Source of the DNA: an uncultured Kordia sp.
GTDB taxonomy: Bacteria > Bacteroidota > Bacteroidia > Flavobacteriales > Flavobacteriaceae
Assembly (NCBI RefSeq): GCF_947496985.1
Contig: NZ_CANMEZ010000010.1
Coordinates: forward strand, 1 to 64,000
DNA length: 64,000 nt
Direction of reading: 5' to 3'
In this document: positions 14,406-23,052 of the stretch, piece after piece
How the letters are laid out: every line of letters starts with the position of its first letter
How positions within the stretch are numbered: position 1 is the stretch's first letter
Made by a program: the position numbers and the translations under genes
The notes under the pieces: model-generated
Databases searched by the model: none
Told to the model about the DNA's origin: nothing
What the model saw: the letters and a program-made list of their open reading frames with translations, nothing else

Positions 14406-15089
14406 TTATTTCCAAAATTTCCATTTACTCTTTTTCTCATTTCTCCCATTATCACTTTTAAAGTCATACGGATAGTCAATTTCAATCAAATCCCTTTCAA
14501 GTTGTTCCCAATCTTCAAGTTCATCAACGATTGATAAAACCATGGGTTTAGTTAAAGTTTGTCCATCATAGATTTGCGTAACTATGTCTAACGGGATGCC
14601 ACTTTCCTTATAACTCTCTTCAAAATATTCAGTTGCCCAATCGATATAACTTTTAGGTTGTCCGTCAAAGATACTTAACATCTCTTGCGAGTTGTTTTCA
14701 TGATTTTCAATTTCTCCAGTCTGCCAATTTTTTAGCTCAGTAGACCATAAACAAAATGTCGTTCCTATTGATTTTACTGGTTCTCCAGTCATAAATTCAG
14801 AAAAAACAGCGGGTAAGTTTAAGGTCAACCTATCTTTGTTGGATTGACCAAACTCGTGAGCAAAACCATTAATTGCACAACCTTCCTCTCGAAACAATAT
14901 GTGCATTTCATCCCCAGAACCATCTCGCATTTGTAAACAACGTTCATTGACGTCCCATTTCGAATTAAACGAATAGTATCGAAACTGCCATTCTTGGGAA
15001 AGAATGGCATCCATAACCGAAATGGACTTGCATATGTTTTCCAGTTTTTTTCTATCTGGTAGTAAAGTAAGGTCTTTAGTTGAAATCAT
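14406..15089 (-). CDS. Hypothetical protein
   Basis: Not recognised. 227 residues, cytosolic. N-terminal part (LENICKSISVMDAILSQEWQ and CLQMRDGSGDEMHILF) reads like an alpha/beta immunity-type fold; the C-terminal third is acidic (DELEDWEQLERDLIEIDYPY) and ends in a basic KKSKWKFWK tail. Sole gene of cassette C12, 34-base leader after GTTACCTGC. It follows another unrecognised cytosolic protein cassette. Confidence 0.6.
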   Translation of the reverse strand: MISTKDLTLLPDRKKLENICKSISVMDAILSQEWQFRYYSFNSKWDVNERCLQMRDGSGDEMHILFREEGCAINGFAHEFGQSNKDRLTLNLPAVFSEFMTGEPVKSIGTTFCLWSTELKNWQTGEIENHENNSQEMLSIFDGQPKSYIDWATEYFEESYKESGIPLDIVTQIYDGQTLTKPMVLSIVDELEDWEQLERDLIEIDYPYDFKSDNGRNEKKSKWKFWK

Positions 15090-15123
15090 TTCGCTCTTTA
15101 GTTTCTATTCATTTGTTCAGCTT

Positions 15124-15379
15124 GCAGGTAACGTATGTATAACAGGAATTCCTGTTTTTATGCTAATTTTAAAGAATAACAGAAACTAATTTTATAACAA
15201 CTTTCCGTTATTTCTTGTAAATGTAAAATAAAGTTTATATGTGTGCAATGAGATTTTTCGTAAAAATTATAGAAGTTAATAGAAAGATTGTTTTGAAGTT
15301 TAATTTTCTATTTCTAACACAAATATGTTATATTTTGGTTGATATGTTTCAAAACAGTCTTAATTGTATATAGTTGCGT
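15124..15379. repeat. Cassette-boundary repeat CB13 (attC-like)
   Basis: Left core GCAGGTAAC (15124-15132) is the exact complement of GTTACCTGC at 14390. The body shares with CB3 the stretch ACTAATTTTATAACAACTT and the following TGTAAATGTAAAA. The right end is unclear; TTGTATATAGTTGCG (15364-15378) is the best candidate. No gene is seen inside these 256 bases. Confidence 0.65.
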
Positions 15380-15396
15380 TCATTAGTAGTTGTTGA

Positions 15397-16506
15397 TTAT
15401 GCCCACAAATTTTTTAGTTTTGACCAAAATCTTGATTTACTTTTTATCGAAATTGACCTATGCTCATTAGAATGTTTTTTCATTCTTTCTATTGTAGGGG
15501 CTTTCAAATCATATTTTTCAATTATATCTGTTCCAATTTGTTTATAGTGTCCCAAAGGAATTTTCTTTTCTTCAAAATCTATTACTCCAATTTTACCTGA
15601 TTTGAAATCATTCCTAAAATTTAGTAAGTTTTTAGCTTGATTACTATCAATGATGAATTTAAACTGATTATCTGACCAAGATTTTCTTTGAATCAATTTT
15701 TTTATCAGACTATCTTTAATTTTGATATTCGAATTAAGGAACACTTTTACTTCATGTAAACTTTTCATTTTATGAATATCAAGCGCTAAGGAAGAAATAG
15801 AATTCTCAGAAAGATTTAGTCTTTCTAATTTTTTTAGAAGGTCAAGGTTTGAAGGTGTTTTTAGAAGTTTGTTATTACCCAAGTTTATCTGTTTGATATT
15901 TGTTAGTTTACCAATTGTAGGTGTAACTTTAGATATGTTGTTAGATTTAAGATTTAGCCATTCAAGTTGGTTAAGTTGATTGCAACTGATTTCGAAATTT
16001 GATAATTCATTTTTCGATAAATCAATTCGAGTTAAACTAGTTACTTTTTCTAATTCGTTTGGTATTTTCTGAAGTGTATTATCTCTTAGGTCTAAAATTT
16101 CAAGTTTACTTAAATTTCCAATTGATGTTGGAATTGTATTCAAATTGTTCTTAGAAACTAATAGCCTTGTTAACTTTTGTAAACTACCAATTTCATTAGG
16201 TAATTCTTTTAACTTATTATTTTCTAAATTTAAAACTGATAATTCTTTAAGTGTATAGAATTTTTTTGAAATGAATTCAATTTTATTAGAATCGAAATAT
16301 GCTACTTTTAAATTCTTAAGCTTAGAAATTTCATCGGGTATTTCTGAAATATTATTATTTCTTAGATTTAAGTTTGTAAGAAAATCAAGTTCAAAAACCT
16401 CAATAGGAATTGTCTCTAAATTCATTCCAGATAAGTTTAGTAAAGATGCTTTTTTATCTTTTACGATTCTTATTTTTTCTAATACTTTATTCATTGAATT
16501 TACCAT
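15397..16506 (-). CDS. Leucine-rich repeat protein
   Basis: 369 residues with about ten LRR units of the bacterial 23-residue type, for example NLRNNNISEIPDEISKLKNL and LDLRDNTLQKIPNELEKVTS. A C-terminal non-repeat region (about residues 255-369) is basic and of unknown fold. No signal peptide, so probably cytosolic and protein-binding. The start could be the ATG at 16506 or the one four codons later. Rightmost gene of the accessory stretch; no matching cassette end is found to its right, so this is probably the array's border. Confidence 0.82.
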   Translation of the reverse strand: MVNSMNKVLEKIRIVKDKKASLLNLSGMNLETIPIEVFELDFLTNLNLRNNNISEIPDEISKLKNLKVAYFDSNKIEFISKKFYTLKELSVLNLENNKLKELPNEIGSLQKLTRLLVSKNNLNTIPTSIGNLSKLEILDLRDNTLQKIPNELEKVTSLTRIDLSKNELSNFEISCNQLNQLEWLNLKSNNISKVTPTIGKLTNIKQINLGNNKLLKTPSNLDLLKKLERLNLSENSISSLALDIHKMKSLHEVKVFLNSNIKIKDSLIKKLIQRKSWSDNQFKFIIDSNQAKNLLNFRNDFKSGKIGVIDFEEKKIPLGHYKQIGTDIIEKYDLKAPTIERMKKHSNEHRSISIKSKSRFWSKLKNLWA

Positions 16507-16573
16507 AAAATTCTATTAATATGTAATAAAGATTACGTATTTGAAAGGTGTATTTTTCTTGATCAATATAAGA

Positions 16574-18856
16574 TTACTTCACTATAATCTCATCCAAAAA
16601 TGTCCAAGCCTTATTTCCTGCGCCTTGAAAACCATCAGGAATGATTCCATAGTTTTTAATATGGATTTCTAGATGTTGTGTTGTTATTTCTTCAATTTCT
16701 AATTTGAAAGGAATTAACGTAGCATCATTATTTTGAATTTGTGCTATTTTATGTAATGTTCTACCATCTTCAGTATTCACATAACTGACTCCGATTTCCT
16801 TTGGCGCATAAACCCATTGTCCGTTTGCATTGTAAAATCGTGTGGAAACGGAACTAATTTTCGTTGGTTTGTCAAATTCAATGGTAATTGTTACATCTTT
16901 TCCCCAAAAGCCTAACCATTCTTTGTCTCCATAACGTGTGTCATTCCCAGAAACTCCATTGATCAATCCAATTTTTCCACTTCCAGGATATGCTTTGTGA
17001 GGTTTTGGATCGAGTGTAATTTTTGTTCCAACAGCTTTATGTTTGTTAAAAATTAAAGTGAAATCACGCCCAAGCTTTTTTGTATCATCAAATACAGCAG
17101 CTTTTAATATTGTTGAATTTTCAATAGGAAGATAGCTTTTATATTCCGTAGAACTCATATTTGGAGACGATTCATCCACTGTATATCGAATGGTTTTATC
17201 TCTCACAATTGTTTGCAAATCAAATACTAATTGATTGTTACGTGTGGTAACTTCTCCTTCAATTTCATACAAGTGATTTGCATAATTTATATTCAGTGCA
17301 TCCAAACGTTTGTGAAAGTGTGATAGGCGATAGGTAAAATCTTGATAATCTCGTTGTCTACTTTTAGACCAAGCAGTTTCTGCCATTGCAATTGCTCTAG
17401 GAAATGCCATATATTCTACTTCTTCTGAAGTCGAAATATATTCAGTCCAGATATTTCCTTGTACACCAAGTACATATTTAGCTTCCTCTTTAGTTAACTC
17501 TTCAGGAATCGGATTAAAGTTGTATACTTTCTTTAATGGTAAAAAACCACCAATAGCTAACGGTTCGTCTTCATTATCCGATTGATAATAATCAAAATAC
17601 GCATGTGAAGTTGGTGTCATCACAACTGTATGACCAGATTTTGCAGCTTCTACAGCACCTTTTGTCCCACGCCAAGACATTACAGTAGCGTTTGGTGCCA
17701 AACCACCTTCTAGAATTTCGTCCCAACCAATAATGTGTTTGCCTTTGCTATTAATATACTTTTCCATGCGAGCAATGAAATAACTTTGCAATCCATGTTC
17801 ATCTTTTAAATCCTCTTTTTTGATAAGTTCTTGGCAGTATTTACAATCTTTCCAACGAGTCTTAGGTGCTTCATCACCACCAATATGGATGTATTTTCCA
17901 GGGAACAGCGGTATTACTTCATCTAAAACATTTTCTAAAAAAGTAAAGGTTTCTTCTTTTGGACAATAAATGTCTTCAAAAACGCCCCATTTTGTTGCTA
18001 CTTTGGTATCTTTATTTGTACAACCTAAATTTGGATACGCAGCAATAGCTGCTTGCGAATGGCCAGGCATTTCTATTTCAGGAATTATTGTAACATAACG
18101 TTCGGAGGCATATTTTACAATCTCTTTGACTTCTTCTTGCGTATAGAATCCACCATATTTTTCACCATCAAATTGTTGAGGTGAATCGCTGTAGTGACCA
18201 ATTAATGTTTCATCGCGAAAAGCGGCAACTTTTTGTAATTCGGGATATTGTTTAATCTCAATTCGCCAACCTTGATCGTCTGTCAAATGCCAATGAAATG
18301 TGTTCATCTTTAACATGGCTATCATATCAATATATTTCTTAATGAAATCCACAGAAAACATATGTCGTGAAACATCTAAATGCATTCCTCTATATACAAA
18401 ACGTGGCGCATCTTTTATAGTTAGATTTCTAATGGAGATTTGATCATTTTTAATATTCACAGGAAGCAATTGACGAAAAGTTTGTAATGCATAAAAAGCT
18501 CCTTTTTCAGTTTTTGCTTTGATAGTTATTTGAGAAGTATCAACAATCAATTCATATCCTTCTTCATTCACAATTGATTCATCATATTGAAAATAAATTG
18601 AATTTCTATTTGGGATACTATGCATGATCAACTTAAAACCAAGCGTTTCTTCTATATAATTGTTAAAGAAATTCCCTGTAGTTATCAATTGTATGTCTGA
18701 ATGAAACGAGACATTTTTATCCAATATAAAAACACCTTCTTGCATATTAAATTCGTTGGGAATCGGTATAATATAGGGTCTAACTGCAGGTTGTGGTTTT
18801 GAACAGCCAAATAAACATAGGAAAATTATGAATTTGAAAAAAATATTGCTTCTCAT
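16574..18856 (-). CDS. GH20 beta-N-acetylhexosaminidase
   Basis: 760-residue lipoprotein (signal MRSNIFFKFIIFLCLFGC, lipid Cys 18). A GH20b-like N-terminal domain is followed by the GH20 barrel; catalytic Asp-Glu pair D328-E329 in HIGGDEAPKTRWKDC, substrate segment FHWHLTDDQGWRIEIKQYPE. The C-terminus holds a chitobiase-type domain and an F5/8-type C-like domain (about residues 620-760). It releases terminal GlcNAc/GalNAc from glycans outside or in the periplasm. Divergent from the GH92 gene with 42 bases between them. Confidence 0.93.
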   Translation of the reverse strand: MRSNIFFKFIIFLCLFGCSKPQPAVRPYIIPIPNEFNMQEGVFILDKNVSFHSDIQLITTGNFFNNYIEETLGFKLIMHSIPNRNSIYFQYDESIVNEEGYELIVDTSQITIKAKTEKGAFYALQTFRQLLPVNIKNDQISIRNLTIKDAPRFVYRGMHLDVSRHMFSVDFIKKYIDMIAMLKMNTFHWHLTDDQGWRIEIKQYPELQKVAAFRDETLIGHYSDSPQQFDGEKYGGFYTQEEVKEIVKYASERYVTIIPEIEMPGHSQAAIAAYPNLGCTNKDTKVATKWGVFEDIYCPKEETFTFLENVLDEVIPLFPGKYIHIGGDEAPKTRWKDCKYCQELIKKEDLKDEHGLQSYFIARMEKYINSKGKHIIGWDEILEGGLAPNATVMSWRGTKGAVEAAKSGHTVVMTPTSHAYFDYYQSDNEDEPLAIGGFLPLKKVYNFNPIPEELTKEEAKYVLGVQGNIWTEYISTSEEVEYMAFPRAIAMAETAWSKSRQRDYQDFTYRLSHFHKRLDALNINYANHLYEIEGEVTTRNNQLVFDLQTIVRDKTIRYTVDESSPNMSSTEYKSYLPIENSTILKAAVFDDTKKLGRDFTLIFNKHKAVGTKITLDPKPHKAYPGSGKIGLINGVSGNDTRYGDKEWLGFWGKDVTITIEFDKPTKISSVSTRFYNANGQWVYAPKEIGVSYVNTEDGRTLHKIAQIQNNDATLIPFKLEIEEITTQHLEIHIKNYGIIPDGFQGAGNKAWTFLDEIIVK

Positions 18857-18898
18857 TTTAGTATATTAGATGCCATAAATTTAGTAATCTATAATTTA

Positions 18899-21835
18899 AT
18901 GAAACTTCAATACTTTACCTTTTTTGTAATCATCTCACTATTTTTTAGTTGTACACCTGATGAAAAAATACAAATAGCAAAAAAAGATAAAAACCTAATT
19001 GCGTATGTAGACCCATTTATTGGAACTGGAGGACATGGACATACGTATCCAGGTGCAACAATGCCATACGGAATGATGCAACTGAGTCCAGATACACGTT
19101 TGGATGGTTGGGACGGTTGCTCAGGTTATCACTACTCTGATGAATATATCTATGGTTTTTCGCATACGCATTTAAGCGGAACAGGTGTTTCTGATTATGG
19201 AGATATTCTACTAATGCCAACCAATGAAGTAAATTTTAATAATGGTTCAAATGGTGAAAAAGGCTATCGCGCACATTTTTCTCATGATAATGAAATTGCT
19301 GAAGCAGGATATTACAAAGTTCATTTAGACACTACCAATATTGATGTAGAACTAACCGTTTCTAAACGAAGTGGAATGCATAAGTATATGTTTCCTTCCG
19401 CAAAAAATCAAGTTGTGATGTTAGATTTGGTACATCGTGATAAAGTACTAGATGCTAAAATTGAAAAGATTTCTGATACTGAAATCGTTGGCTATCGATT
19501 TTCGGAAGCTTGGGCAAGTAATCAACGTTTGTATTATGTTATAAAAACATCACATCCTTTTAATGATATACTGCAATCGCCACCAAAACAAGGAATGCCA
19601 GGTGCAAGACGATCTGCGTTAACATTTAAGAATCCAAATAACGAACCAATTATTATTAAAGTTGGAATCTCTGCAGTTGATGTGGAAGGTGCCCGAAAAA
19701 ATTTAGAAACAGAAATAGGAACGAAAACATTTGAAGAAGTTAAACAGTTAGCGCAAGAAACTTGGGAAACGCAACTCGAAAAAATTGTAATAGAAAGTGA
19801 TAATGTAGATTATAAAACTAATTTCTATACTGCATTGTATCACACGATGATTGCGCCAAATTTATACCAAGATGTAGATGGACGGTATCGCGATATGGAT
19901 TTAGAGATTCACCAATCAGACGATCATACGCATTATACAGTATTTTCTTTGTGGGATACCTATCGTGCAGCACATCCGTTGTATACAATTATTGAACAGG
20001 ATAGAACAAACGATTTCATAAAAACATTTATAAAGAAATATGAATCTGGCGGAATCATGCCAATTTGGGATTTATCTGCAAACTATACAGGTTGTATGAT
20101 TGGATATCATGCGGTTCCTGTCATTTCAGATGCGTACATGAAAGGTATCCGCGGTTATGATGTAAACAAAGCTTTTGAAGCGATGAAACACAGTGCTACG
20201 CGTGATAAGTTAGGTTTAGATTATTATAAAAAGCTTGGTTATATTCCTGTTGAAAAAGAATCTGAATCAGTTTCTAAAACCTTAGAATATGCATATGACG
20301 ATTGGACCATTGCACAAATGGCAAAAGCCATGGGGAAAACTTCGGATTATGAAGTATTTACAAAACGTGCACAGTACTACAAGAATGTGTTTGATCCAGA
20401 AACACAATTCATGCGTGGACGTTTTAGAAACACATGGTTTGCACCTTTTGATCCGTATGAGGTAAACTTTAATTATACAGAAGCAAACTCTTGGCAGTAT
20501 AGTTTTTATGTACCACAAGATGTTTCAGGTTTTATTGAATTGTTAGGTGGAAAAGACAAATTAGAAGCGCAATTGGATAAACTATTTACAGCAAACCAAG
20601 AGACTTCGGGACGCAATCAGGCAGATATTACTGGATTGATTGGTCAATATGCACATGGAAACGAGCCAAGTCATCACATGGCATATTTATATAATTTCAT
20701 CAATAAACCAGCAAAAACACAAGAATATATACATCAAATCTTAACCACTTTATACAAAAACGAACCTGATGGAGTTTCTGGAAATGAAGATTGTGGACAG
20801 ATGAGCGCTTGGTATGTATTAAGCAGTTTAGGATTTTACTCTGTAACACCGGGAACCAATGAATATATTATCGGGACACCGTTATTTAACAAAGCAACGA
20901 TTAATCTTGAAAATGGGAAGACGTTTACGGTTGTCGCGAATAACATCTCTAAAGAAAATAAATATATCAAATCGGCAATGTTGAACGGACAAAATCATCC
21001 AAAAACATACATCAATCACCAAGATATTATGAATGGTGGAACTTTGGTTTTTGAAATGACAAACGCAGCAACCGATTGGGGAACACAAGATGAGAACATT
21101 CCGGTAACGGAAATTACAGAACATACAATTGTTCCACCACCGTTTATTGCCAAAGGAGATATTGCTTTTAAAGGTGAAACAGAAATTACACTTGGTATGC
21201 CAACAACTCCAGCAGAAATATTTTATAGTATTGATGGCTCTGAATTTAAACTGTACAAAAAGCCTTTTATAATTTCTGAAGCTTGTGAGCTAAAAGTATA
21301 TGCAAATGATGGTCATGGAAATGAAAGTGTGAAAATAGCAACCGACTTTTTTAAGATTGATCCAAACTTAAAAATAAAACTCGGAACAGAATACGCCAAT
21401 CAATACAATGCTGGTGGACAAAATGCACTAATTGACGGTATTTTTGGAACAGAAGATTTCCGTACAGGAACATGGCAAGGGTATTTTGATAAAGATTTGA
21501 TTGCTACGGTTGATATGGGAAGTAAAAAAAGCATTAGCAATGTCACAGTTAACTTTCTACAAGATCAGAAATCGTGGATATTTTTACCAACGGAAGTTGA
21601 ATTATTCATTTCTACTGATGGAAAGAAATTTACAAGTATTCAAAAGTTAGTACAAGAAAAACCGAAACCTACTGAAAAGCCAAGAGTTGAAAAATTAGGG
21701 TATGCCTTTAAAACGAAAAAAGCACGTTATGTAAAAATAGTTGCTAAAAAACTAGGTGAACTTCCAGAATGGCATTTAGGATATAAGCATGATGGACGTT
21801 CATGGCTATTTGTAGATGAAATAGAAATTAAATAA
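18899..21835 (+). CDS. GH92 alpha-mannosidase
   Basis: 978-residue lipoprotein (MKLQYFTFFVIISLFFSC, lipid Cys 18). GH92 signatures: GTGGHGHTYPGATMPYGMMQ near the N-terminus, FSLWDTYRAAHPLYT and GNEPSHHMAYLYNF in the catalytic barrel, and GNEDCGQMSAWYVLSSLGFY. GH92 enzymes are calcium-dependent exo-alpha-mannosidases that trim high-mannose N-glycans. The C-terminal part (about 760-978) has a chitobiase-like beta domain and an F5/8-type C domain. Divergent from GH20, followed by glycosylasparaginase. Confidence 0.94.
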   Translation: MKLQYFTFFVIISLFFSCTPDEKIQIAKKDKNLIAYVDPFIGTGGHGHTYPGATMPYGMMQLSPDTRLDGWDGCSGYHYSDEYIYGFSHTHLSGTGVSDYGDILLMPTNEVNFNNGSNGEKGYRAHFSHDNEIAEAGYYKVHLDTTNIDVELTVSKRSGMHKYMFPSAKNQVVMLDLVHRDKVLDAKIEKISDTEIVGYRFSEAWASNQRLYYVIKTSHPFNDILQSPPKQGMPGARRSALTFKNPNNEPIIIKVGISAVDVEGARKNLETEIGTKTFEEVKQLAQETWETQLEKIVIESDNVDYKTNFYTALYHTMIAPNLYQDVDGRYRDMDLEIHQSDDHTHYTVFSLWDTYRAAHPLYTIIEQDRTNDFIKTFIKKYESGGIMPIWDLSANYTGCMIGYHAVPVISDAYMKGIRGYDVNKAFEAMKHSATRDKLGLDYYKKLGYIPVEKESESVSKTLEYAYDDWTIAQMAKAMGKTSDYEVFTKRAQYYKNVFDPETQFMRGRFRNTWFAPFDPYEVNFNYTEANSWQYSFYVPQDVSGFIELLGGKDKLEAQLDKLFTANQETSGRNQADITGLIGQYAHGNEPSHHMAYLYNFINKPAKTQEYIHQILTTLYKNEPDGVSGNEDCGQMSAWYVLSSLGFYSVTPGTNEYIIGTPLFNKATINLENGKTFTVVANNISKENKYIKSAMLNGQNHPKTYINHQDIMNGGTLVFEMTNAATDWGTQDENIPVTEITEHTIVPPPFIAKGDIAFKGETEITLGMPTTPAEIFYSIDGSEFKLYKKPFIISEACELKVYANDGHGNESVKIATDFFKIDPNLKIKLGTEYANQYNAGGQNALIDGIFGTEDFRTGTWQGYFDKDLIATVDMGSKKSISNVTVNFLQDQKSWIFLPTEVELFISTDGKKFTSIQKLVQEKPKPTEKPRVEKLGYAFKTKKARYVKIVAKKLGELPEWHLGYKHDGRSWLFVDEIEIK

Positions 21836-21857
21836 CATTTCGATTCCGCTCATTTCG
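21836..21857. repeat. Intergenic palindromic element
   Basis: CATTTCGATTCCGCTCATTTCG, a degenerate palindrome of the CATTTCGA...TCGAAATG kind. A second relative lies at 22991-23012. Both sit between genes of the glycan module. Confidence 0.4.
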
Positions 21858-21890
21858 AAAAGCTCAGTACGCTTGATTTTGAGTTTTTTT
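21854..21890 (+). terminator. Candidate terminator after GH92
   Basis: AAAAGCTCA and TGAGTTTTTTT form a short stem with one bulged G, ending in a T run, 20 bases after the GH92 stop. Confidence 0.4.
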
Positions 21891-21921
21891 AATACATGCA
21901 TCAATCTAAAAATATTATAGT

Positions 21922-22932
21922 TTGAAAAGAAGAAAATTTATACAAAATGCAGCATTAACTACTTTAGGAGTAGCTGTTGGAGCTACACTTACTGGATGTA
22001 CAGACGAAAATAAAGAAACTACAGGAACAGCTGTGGCAAAAGAAGTAACAACTTCAAAACCTGTTATTCCAATGGTAATTGCAACTTGGAATGTGCCAAA
22101 TGCTACAAAAAAAGCATGGGACGTATTGCAAGCAGGGAAATCAGCTTTAGATGCCGTAGAACAAGGAGTTATGATTGAAGAAGCTGATGAAAACAATCAA
22201 TCTGTAGGAAAAGGCGGTTTGCCCGATAGAGACGGAAACGTAACGCTTGATGCGTGTATAATGAATAAAGAAGGTAATTATGGCGCGGTCGTTTGTATTG
22301 AAAATATAAAACATCCAATTTCAGTTGCCCGAAAGGTTATGGAAGATACACCGCATGTACTTTTAGCAGGAAATGGCGCAAAGCAGTTTGCTATAGAAAG
22401 TGGTTTTACACCAGAAAATCTATTAACAGAAAAGTCGAAAGAAGCTTGGAATAAGTGGAAAGTAGAAGCAAAATACAAACCGATCATCAATGTAGAAAAT
22501 CATGATACCATAGGAATGTTAGCCATTGATAAAAATGGAGACATTTCTGGCGCATGTACTACAAGTGGATTATCATACAAAATGCAAGGTCGTGTTGGTG
22601 ATTCGGCAATTATTGGTTCAGGATTGTTTATTGATAACGAAATTGGCGGTGCAACGGCAACAGGAATGGGTGAGGAAGTATTAAAAACAGTCGGAAGCTT
22701 TCTTATCGTTGAGCTTATGCGACAAGGGAAATCGCCACAAGAAGCCTGTGAAGAAGCAGTAAAACGTGTCATAAAGAAAAGTCCAAACTACAAAGATTTT
22801 CAAGTTGGCTATATTGCAGTTAACAAGCAAGGTGAAACAGGTGCATATTGTATTCACGAATGGTTTAATTATACCACGTATCAAAATAACGAAAACAAAA
22901 ATCACAAAGCTGATTTTTACAATAAAGCTTAA
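21922..22932 (+). CDS. Glycosylasparaginase (N4-(beta-N-acetylglucosaminyl)-L-asparaginase)
   Basis: 336 residues, TTG start. Tat-like/lipoprotein signal (MKRRKFIQNAALTTLGVAVG, lipid Cys 26 in LTGC). Ntn-hydrolase of the glycosylasparaginase family: autocleavage nucleophile T196 in NVENHDTIGMLAID, then GRVGDSAIIGSGLFID and GGATATGMGEE. It cleaves the bond between GlcNAc and asparagine after the outer glycan has been removed. The position after GH92 and before a sugar transporter fits N-glycan breakdown. Confidence 0.92.
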   Translation: MKRRKFIQNAALTTLGVAVGATLTGCTDENKETTGTAVAKEVTTSKPVIPMVIATWNVPNATKKAWDVLQAGKSALDAVEQGVMIEEADENNQSVGKGGLPDRDGNVTLDACIMNKEGNYGAVVCIENIKHPISVARKVMEDTPHVLLAGNGAKQFAIESGFTPENLLTEKSKEAWNKWKVEAKYKPIINVENHDTIGMLAIDKNGDISGACTTSGLSYKMQGRVGDSAIIGSGLFIDNEIGGATATGMGEEVLKTVGSFLIVELMRQGKSPQEACEEAVKRVIKKSPNYKDFQVGYIAVNKQGETGAYCIHEWFNYTTYQNNENKNHKADFYNKA

Positions 22933-22990
22933 AAGCGAAACAACTTACGCTCTAATGTAAAACAGTAGTGCAAAAGAAAACAATATCTGT

Positions 22991-23012
22991 CATATCGATC
23001 GCAGTCGAGATG
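22991..23012. repeat. Intergenic palindromic element
   Basis: CATATCGATCGCAGTCGAGATG: arms CATaTCGA and TCGAgATG with six bases between. Related to the element at 21836-21857; probably a small dispersed repeat of this genome. Confidence 0.4.
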
Positions 23013-23052
23013 AAACAACAAACAATAAACCAAAACCTAACATCAATTCAAC

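Noticed and set aside
57-15379. Interpretation of the repeats as a CRISPR array
   Set aside because: Repeats are long palindromes 0.5-3 kb apart with whole genes between; no short regular spacers and no cas genes.
57-15379. Interpretation of the repeats as simple MITEs
   Set aside because: MITEs would have matching ends within each copy and target-site duplications. Here the ends match across the gene-carrying units instead.
57-15379. Calling the array a classical integron
   Set aside because: Most cores break GTTRRRY, no integrase or attI is visible, and several units carry promoters and multiple genes.
21915-22772. Minus-strand frames over the glycosylasparaginase gene
   Set aside because: Low-complexity Ala/Thr/Pro-rich shadows of a well supported plus-strand enzyme.
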